NCBI GenBank assembly: GCA_900768345.1
Contig: CAAGCO010000031.1
Location: forward strand, 1 to 18,416
Origin: Bacilli bacterium
GTDB lineage: Bacteria > Bacillota_I > Bacilli_A > RF39 > UBA660
DNA length: 18,416 nt
Direction: 5' to 3'
Each line of letters opens with the position of its first letter. Position 1 is the first letter of the stretch. The notes below the pieces were generated by a model. The model was given only the letters and a program-made list of their open reading frames with translations, was not told where the DNA came from and did no database searches. Made by a program: the position numbers and the translations under genes. Positions 14,299 to 18,416 of this stretch are shown here, one piece after another.

Positions 14299-14949
14299 TT
14301 ACTCTCCAAAAAATCTATCTTCCAGCATCAAACACAAGCAATGATAAACTGGAAGATGTAACTCCTGTATCATGTAGGTTTCTGTTTCAGGTACTTTAAT
14401 AACAACATCAGCAACTGTTGCAAGTTCTCCACCTTTTGCGCCTGTTAAACCTATTACTTTAAGTCTTAATGCTCTGGCCACAACTGTAGCTGACATTACA
14501 TTTTTACTATTACCGGATGTTGAAATTCCAAGGAATACATCTCCAGGTCTACCAAATACATATAATTGCTGTGCAAATACTCCAAGGCCATCCACATCGT
14601 TGATATATGCTGTGGTTAGTGCTTCATGTGCTACAAGAGGGATAGCGATAAGCCCTCCTTCAAGTTTTTTTGAAAGGTTTTCTCCTCTTTCTTTATCAAT
14701 TGTTCTTAACTTATCAGCAAAATCCGTTGGAACAGGTCGAGGCAATTTAAATTTCTTCATCAACTCTCCTGCTATATGTTCTGAATCTGCTGCAGAACCA
14801 CCGTTTCCAGCAATTAAAAGCTTGTGATCATTTACATAGCAGTCTTCAAGGATGAGATATGCTTTTTCTATATCTTCTTTGCATGCATATAATTTTGGAT
14901 ATCTTTCTACAAGCAAATCTAGGTGTTTTTGAATTCTTTCTTCTAACAT
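14299..14949 (-). CDS. gmhA: GmhA, sedoheptulose-7-phosphate isomerase
   Basis: A 216-aa SIS-domain protein with A-G-N-G-G-S-A-A-D-S-E-H at 47-58, S-T-S-G-N-S-K-N in the middle, and ETYMIQELHLPVYH near the end, all typical of GmhA. It converts sedoheptulose 7-phosphate to D-glycero-D-manno-heptose 7-phosphate in the cytosol. It is somewhat longer than the approximately 190-aa enterobacterial enzyme because of an insert around residues 70-105, a form usual in GDP-heptose loci. AGGA precedes the ATG at 14949 by 8 bases. It lies 22 bp after hddA and 9 bp before the WecG-like gene. The presence of hddA beside it points to the GDP-heptose (S-layer/capsule) branch rather than the ADP-heptose branch for the LPS core. 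Confidence 0.94.
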   Translation of the reverse strand: MLEERIQKHLDLLVERYPKLYACKEDIEKAYLILEDCYVNDHKLLIAGNGGSAADSEHIAGELMKKFKLPRPVPTDFADKLRTIDKERGENLSKKLEGGLIAIPLVAHEALTTAYINDVDGLGVFAQQLYVFGRPGDVFLGISTSGNSKNVMSATVVARALRLKVIGLTGAKGGELATVADVVIKVPETETYMIQELHLPVYHCLCLMLEDRFFGE

Positions 14950-14971
14950 TATTAAATCCTACAACTCTCTA

Positions 14972-15964
14972 TTATTTCTCATATGGTTCTGGTGTGTAAT
15001 GAATAACCTGCGTTCCCGTATTCTCGAATTTAAATGGTATATACATCAAGTCACTCATAGCTTCTCTAACAGCCTTTTGTTTTTTAGGCTGAACATAGAA
15101 CAGTAAAAATCCACCACCGCCTGCTCCTAAAAGTTTTCCTCCAAGAGCACCAGCATGCATACCTTTTTCATATAATTCATCAATGCTTCCTGTGCTGATC
15201 GCACTTCCTGTGCCTTTCTTTAATTTCCATGTAATATCAAGAAGCCTTCCGAAATCATCTATATCTTTATTTACAAGAACTTGTTCAGCTTCATTTACCA
15301 GTTCATACATCTGTTTAAGCTTTTTTCTTTTGTCTTCTGTTCCGCTAACATTATTGACTTTTTGTAGTTCAGACGAAAAACGAGTAAATCCCGTGAAGAA
15401 CATCATAAGATTATCATTAAGCTGTCTTTTTCTTTCTGGACTAATTATTATTGGTCTTACTTCATATCCATCTGAATTAAATTCAATTCTATTAAAACCA
15501 CCAAACGAAGTAGCTATCTGATCCTGCCAGCCACCAGCCTCATCGCATAATACTCGCTCAAGATATATGGCTTCATCTGCAAGTTTTCTCTTATCAGCAT
15601 ATTTTCCTTTAAGTGCATAGAAAGCATTTAACATTCCTACAGCAAATGAAGACGATGTACCAAGTCCCGAGCGAGCAGGAAGATCAGCCTCATATGTTAA
15701 CCTAATTTCATGCATATCAAGCATCTTCATAGCTTCTCTAATAGCAGGATGCTGAATATCTTTTACATCAGTAACCCTTTCAGTTTTTGAATAAGATAAC
15801 TCTGTGGAATAATCAAAAAAACGTGGAAGGTGCCTTACATTAACATAACAATACTTATCAAAAGTAGTCGAAATAACCGCTCCACCATTTTCTTTAAAAT
15901 AATCTTCCATATCGGTTCCTCCACCGAAGAAACTCATTCTAAATGGTGTCTTTGTTATAATCAT
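14972..15964 (-). CDS. hddA: HddA, D-glycero-alpha-D-manno-heptose-7-phosphate kinase
   Basis: A 330-aa GHMP-family kinase. The N-terminus has T-P-F-R-M-S-F-F-G-G-G-T-D at 6-18, the phosphate-binding loop L-P-A-R-S-G-L-G-T-S-S-S at 95-106, and the C-terminal motif G-K-L-L-G-A-G-G-G-G-F at about 274-285. It phosphorylates C1 of D-glycero-D-manno-heptose 7-phosphate with ATP, giving the 1,7-bisphosphate used by the GmhB half of the fusion at the other end of the locus. GGAGG is 10 bases before the ATG at 15964, and a TATAAT box lies 38 bp upstream of the start. As first intact gene downstream of the IS scar it probably now heads the operon. Length and motifs are complete. Confidence 0.93.
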   Translation of the reverse strand: MIITKTPFRMSFFGGGTDMEDYFKENGGAVISTTFDKYCYVNVRHLPRFFDYSTELSYSKTERVTDVKDIQHPAIREAMKMLDMHEIRLTYEADLPARSGLGTSSSFAVGMLNAFYALKGKYADKRKLADEAIYLERVLCDEAGGWQDQIATSFGGFNRIEFNSDGYEVRPIIISPERKRQLNDNLMMFFTGFTRFSSELQKVNNVSGTEDKRKKLKQMYELVNEAEQVLVNKDIDDFGRLLDITWKLKKGTGSAISTGSIDELYEKGMHAGALGGKLLGAGGGGFLLFYVQPKKQKAVREAMSDLMYIPFKFENTGTQVIHYTPEPYEK

Positions 15965-15975
15965 TCTATCTTATC

Positions 15976-16007
15976 CTCCATCACTTTTATCAAAGTGAAA
16001 CATTATA
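15976..16007 (-). promoter_or_regulatory. Candidate promoter and leader of the hddA operon
   Basis: A perfect TATAAT lies at 16007-16002 on the minus strand, 38 bp before the hddA ATG. With an 18-bp spacer the -35 would be ATAACA (four of six to consensus), inside the truncated Wzz-like gene. A small palindrome CACTTT-GATA-AAAGTG (15981-15996) follows just before the Shine-Dalgarno. This may be what drives the operon after loss of the original promoter. Confidence 0.35.
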
Positions 16008-16011
16008 ATAT

Positions 16012-16146
16012 CTATTCAAAAGCACTGTTATTCAGAACAGTGCTACATATTTTCTTATACACAAAAGCTACAAGAATAGAAAATAGGAGCACAACTAAAC
16101 CACTTACAATTGTTGTACCTATAAAGTATTTAACTGTATTAAAAAT
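16012..16146 (-). pseudogene. 3' end of a Wzz-like (polysaccharide co-polymerase) membrane protein cut by ISL3
   Basis: Exactly up to the ISL3 end, 44 codons and a stop remain open: a charged start (N-T-V-K-Y), one long hydrophobic segment (F-I-G-T-T-I-V-S-G-L-V-V-L-L-F-S-I-L-V-A), then Y-K-K-I-C-S and a short tail. A last transmembrane helix with a short cytoplasmic tail, just upstream of glycan genes, fits chain-length determinants of the Wzz family, but a 44-residue piece is not enough to be sure. The 5' part is not found on the far side of the element, so the gene was removed by a deletion or rearrangement and not merely interrupted. Confidence 0.5.
16021..16044. other. Strong 9-bp hairpin
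   Basis: AGCACTGTT and AACAGTGCT form a perfect 9-bp stem with a 6-base loop. On the minus strand it is followed by TTTT, so it may terminate transcription arriving from the ISL3 side. It sits within the last codons of the truncated Wzz-like gene. Confidence 0.5.
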
Positions 16147-16177
16147 GGTTCCGTCCTAAAAACTGTGGGATCTTTGA

Positions 16178-17639
16178 TCATTCATCTTCCAAAGATCTCC
16201 ACCTTTGTCTTGAGGCATCAAACAGTTTAAGAAAGAAATACTCATCATCTGGTAGACCATACCTCTTCCTTCTGATGGGTTTGATCTTCTAGTTGACACC
16301 TTCAACCTTTCTGTTAGATAACGGATACTTTGTATGACTGACTATGCCATCAAAATGATTCTTCAGAAGCTTTCCAAACCATTGGAAATGCTCATTTTCA
16401 GAGTCTTCACAGAACTTGATGATATATTCAATCTTAGCTTTCATTCTGTCAGTAGAGTTCTCTCTGTAGGCAGATTCAACTGCTTCTTTTAGAAAATCTA
16501 AGCTGAACAGAAGTTCATTCTGACAGAGCAGAGTGTAATACCTGCCAAGCTGATTGCCTGTCTGCTCTACAGATTCTATTTTTAAGAGCTCAGAGCCTTT
16601 TGAAATCTCTTTACCTAAAAAGGCGTCATTATCTTTGGTTCTAAGTGTTGCCTTTTTAGAGGTATGGATATACTTACACCCTTTCAGAGCTTTAGCTCCT
16701 TCTATACACTTACTTCAATGAGTCTTTTCTGCTCATCCTTACGTACTTGTGATACCACCTTATCATTAAAGTTCTTAACAATATGGAAGTAATCGTAAAC
16801 TATCTTCAGGTGAGGACATTTCTCTTTAAATGCTTCCTCAAAGTCAGAGTTCATATCTGATGATACAGCCTCTACCTTAGACATCAATTCAAGACCTACA
16901 TGATCTATAAAGTCATAGACAACCTTTTTCTTTTTACCAGCTTGCAACCACAGAATACAGCCAGTCTCCATTTTCATGATAAGCGTTGCATAGCGATAGT
17001 CGTCATGCAGCTTAAACTCGTCTATACCAAGGTATCTTGCCTGTGTTTCAGGTTTTATTAAAACTCTGCGTTCTTTTTCATCTACAGTGACATATAAAGC
17101 TTCAAGCCTTGCCTTATCAATGTCTTTGACTACATTCTTATGCAGTCCTGTAACATCATGTGCCACTTCCTTTAAGGTCATACCGTAAGCAAGGAGTGTT
17201 TCAGCGTATTTCCATAAAGGCTCTGTCAACAGATGCTCTTTGCTTTTGAAAGGGATTTCTGTGTCCTCACTGTATTCACAGTTCTCATTAGAACATCTGT
17301 ACCGTAACGCTGAACCTCTACCGCAGTGTATTTACCGCCCATGGGTATATGCCTTAGGGTGGTTGTTCAAAGTCCGTTCTTATGTAAGATTGCTCCACAT
17401 TTAGGACAAATCCAGGGCTTGTCAGATTTATCATCATAAAAGTCATTTAGATGATATTCGTAAGTTTTGTGTTTATAGTTTTTTTTTGTTTTGTTCCTAT
17501 ATTACGTATTACAGGTTCAGTCTTAAAATTAAGTGCTTAAAGTTTGTTAAACCTGAAGGAATTGCAACAATTCCTTCATCAACATTAATTTTATGTATTC
17601 TGATGATTGGTCAAACTGTGCATTATAGGTACTATTCAT
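16178..17639 (-). pseudogene. ISL3-family transposase, inactivated
   Basis: The original gene would run from ATG 17639 (M-N-S-T-Y-N-A-Q-F) to TGA 16180-16178, about 487 codons, the right size for the family. Recognisable parts in order: N-terminal zinc finger (W-I-C-P-K-C, later C-S-N-E-N-C); helix-turn-helix (GMTLKEVAHDVTGLHKNVV); DDE core with Y-L-G-I-D-E-F, S-S-D-M-N-S-D-F, and Y-D-Y-F-H-I-V-K-N-F; C-terminal Y-P-L-S-N-R-K-V-E-G-V-N and DDEYFFLKLFDASR. Lesions: frameshifts near 17549, in the A9 run near 17481-17489, near 17310 and near 16702, and in-frame stops, one near 17540, one TGA near 17370 and one TAG at 16291-16289. The longest intact piece is 16702-17229 (175 codons). No active enzyme can be made. 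Confidence 0.9.
17555..17577. other. 10-bp perfect inverted repeat in the transposase 5' region
   Basis: GAAGGAATTG and CAATTCCTTC are separated by three bases. In the reconstructed transposase it falls in codons for K-E-L-L-Q-F-L near the N-terminus; it may limit translation from outside transcripts, but this is a guess. Confidence 0.4.
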
Positions 17640-17740
17640 TTGGGTCTCTTGTATTGGTTTTTGTGGTTAAAAACATTATACATTGAGCCCTTTTTATTTT
17701 CTTACCTTCTACTTAATCCCACAATTTTCTGTACTGACCC

Positions 17741-18026
17741 AACTTTTCTACAGTGCCCGCTCTGAACTTACTGCTGTTACCTTTTCTGAAGCTCTTCAGA
17801 CTCTACTTTCTCTGATTGATGACATTGCCATTACTTTAGATGTAGCAGTTTGTTTACGTAAAGGTAAACTGGCTAAAGCTAAAGAAGTAATTTCAGAGTG
17901 GTACTCTGGTATGACTGACTACATCAAAATGTACATTCAGCTACCACAAACGTCTCAATAATCAAAAATCGTATTAAAAAAACTAATGCTGTGTTAAACC
18001 GCATTGCTATCTGCATCTTGGACTAA
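17741..18026 (+). pseudogene. Plus-strand 3' gene remnant next to ISL3, family unknown
   Basis: Starting at the ISL3 end, a plus-strand frame reads S-A-R-S-E-L-T-A-V-T-F-S-E-A-L and on through R-K-G-K-L-A-K-A-K-E-V-I-S-E-W to a stop at 17961. Shifting by one base near 17940 gives a continuation S-A-T-T-N-V-S-I-I-K-N-R-I-K-K that is open to a TAA at 18024-18026, so the real 3' end was probably there. The predicted part is helical and soluble and uses codons like galE (GCT, GAA, GGT, AAA). I do not recognise the family. Its 5' end was lost at the element junction. It is the only coding remnant on the plus strand outside mobile DNA, facing galE tail to tail. Confidence 0.45.
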
Positions 18027-18050
18027 AATCTAAAAGCAAAAGTTGAGCTC

Positions 18051-18416
18051 TTAATCCTCGTAGCCGTTAGGATTGTTCTTCTGCCAGTTGTATGAATCAG
18101 CTGTCATATCATCAAGAGTTCTTGTAGCAACCCAGCCTAATTCATTCTTAGCCTTTGTAGGATCAGCGTAGCAAGCTACCACGTCACCTGCTCTACGTGG
18201 AGCAAACTTGTATGGAAGCTCTCTGCCAATTGCCTTTGAGAATGCTTTTACCATATCAAGTACTGAGTAACCTACACCAGTACCTAAGTTATAGATGTGA
18301 GTGCCAGGTACATTCAAGCAGTGCTTTAGAGCTGCAACATGACCTAAAGCTAAATCTACAACGTGGATATAGTCACGTACGCAGGTACCATCTGGAGTTG
18401 GGTAATCGTTACCGAA
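18051..18416 (-). CDS. galE: UDP-glucose 4-epimerase, C-terminal 121 residues (5' end outside window)
   Basis: The frame is open from the right window edge to TAA at 18053-18051. It begins F-G-N-D-Y-P-T-P-D-G-T and includes VRDYIHVVDLA, H-I-Y-N-L-G-T-G, FAPRRAGDV and ends N-P-N-G-Y-E-D. It follows Escherichia coli GalE from about residue 218 to the C-terminus without gaps, so the visible part is complete. The enzyme interconverts UDP-glucose and UDP-galactose (NAD-bound, short-chain dehydrogenase family) and would supply galactose precursors for surface glycans. It lies upstream of the glycan operon on the same strand but is cut off from it by the ISL3 scar, so it is probably a separate transcription unit. 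Confidence 0.95.
   Translation of the reverse strand, partial: FGNDYPTPDGTCVRDYIHVVDLALGHVAALKHCLNVPGTHIYNLGTGVGYSVLDMVKAFSKAIGRELPYKFAPRRAGDVVACYADPTKAKNELGWVATRTLDDMTADSYNWQKNNPNGYED

Larger units (their letters stand above)
16147..17740 (-). mobile_element. Decayed ISL3-family insertion sequence (1594 bp)
   Basis: Ends are GGTTCCGTCCTAAAAACTGT at 16147 and, on the minus strand from 17740, GGGTCAGTACAGAAAATTGT. They are imperfect inverted repeats that share the inner TGTGGGAT. Nearly all of the interior is a broken ISL3 transposase gene on the minus strand. The flanks (TTAAAAAT and AACTTTTC) do not form a target duplication, and the flanking gene remnants are on opposite strands, so one or both sides were rearranged after insertion. 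Its terminal sequences match the 204-bp derivative at 4059-4262. Confidence 0.88.

Noticed and set aside
17683..17961. Plus-strand ORF of 92 codons starting at 17683
   Set aside because: Its first 19 codons are the ISL3 end and upstream non-coding DNA; only the part after 17740 looks like a genuine gene remnant.
1..18416. tRNA, rRNA, CRISPR arrays or a JUMPstart/ops element
   Set aside because: I saw no cloverleaf, no regularly spaced direct repeats and no GGCGGTAG-type ops motif on either strand.

Overview
The window is a polysaccharide (O-antigen or capsule type) biosynthesis locus from an AT-rich Gram-negative bacterium. The galE fragment at the right edge matches the enterobacterial type of UDP-glucose 4-epimerase along its whole visible length. 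Together with the low GC and the ISL3-type elements, this suggests an AT-rich gammaproteobacterium; a rumen/gut Succinivibrionaceae-like host is possible but is only an inference. Almost every intact gene is on the minus strand, so the locus reads from right to left.

Layout from right (upstream) to left: (1) galE 3' end (18051-18416); (2) a scar zone (16012-18026) with a plus-strand gene remnant, a decayed 1.6-kb ISL3-family element and the last 45 codons of a Wzz-like membrane protein; (3) an operon-like run beginning with hddA and gmhA (heptose kinase and isomerase), then a WecG/TagA/CpsF glycosyltransferase; (4) a pseudogenised hexapeptide acetyltransferase; (5) three GT4 glycosyltransferases and a Wzy-like polymerase with gaps of only 1-5 bp; (6) a 716-bp scar zone (7882-8597) with inverted repeats and a gene relic; (7) a second run: polysaccharide pyruvyl transferase, FkbH-like HAD protein, PIG-L deacetylase, a 204-bp internally deleted ISL3 derivative, Wzx-like flippase, hexapeptide O-acetyltransferase, an acetyltransferase relic, and an HddC-GmhB fusion; (8) a small helix-turn-helix protein and the probable first codons of another gene at the left edge.

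How it works together (inference from families): GmhA, HddA and the two halves of the HddC-GmhB fusion are the four steps from sedoheptulose-7-phosphate to GDP-D-glycero-alpha-D-manno-heptose, so the glycan probably contains a manno-heptose. Four glycosyltransferases build the repeat unit, Wzx flips it and Wzy polymerises it. Pyruvyl transferase, PIG-L, acetyltransferase and the FkbH-like protein are candidate decoration enzymes. No initiating phosphoglycosyltransferase and no acyl carrier protein lies in the window.

The most notable signals are a run of ten G inside the O-acetyltransferase gene (candidate phase variation), a pair of 79-bp inverted repeats bracketing a 7.4-kb block (candidate invertible or exchanged cassette) that also encode the C-terminus of the heptose fusion enzyme, an FkbH-like protein with a Cys-rich N-terminal domain, and abundant evidence of module turnover (two decayed acetyltransferases, a truncated Wzz-like gene, and two ISL3 relics in different states).
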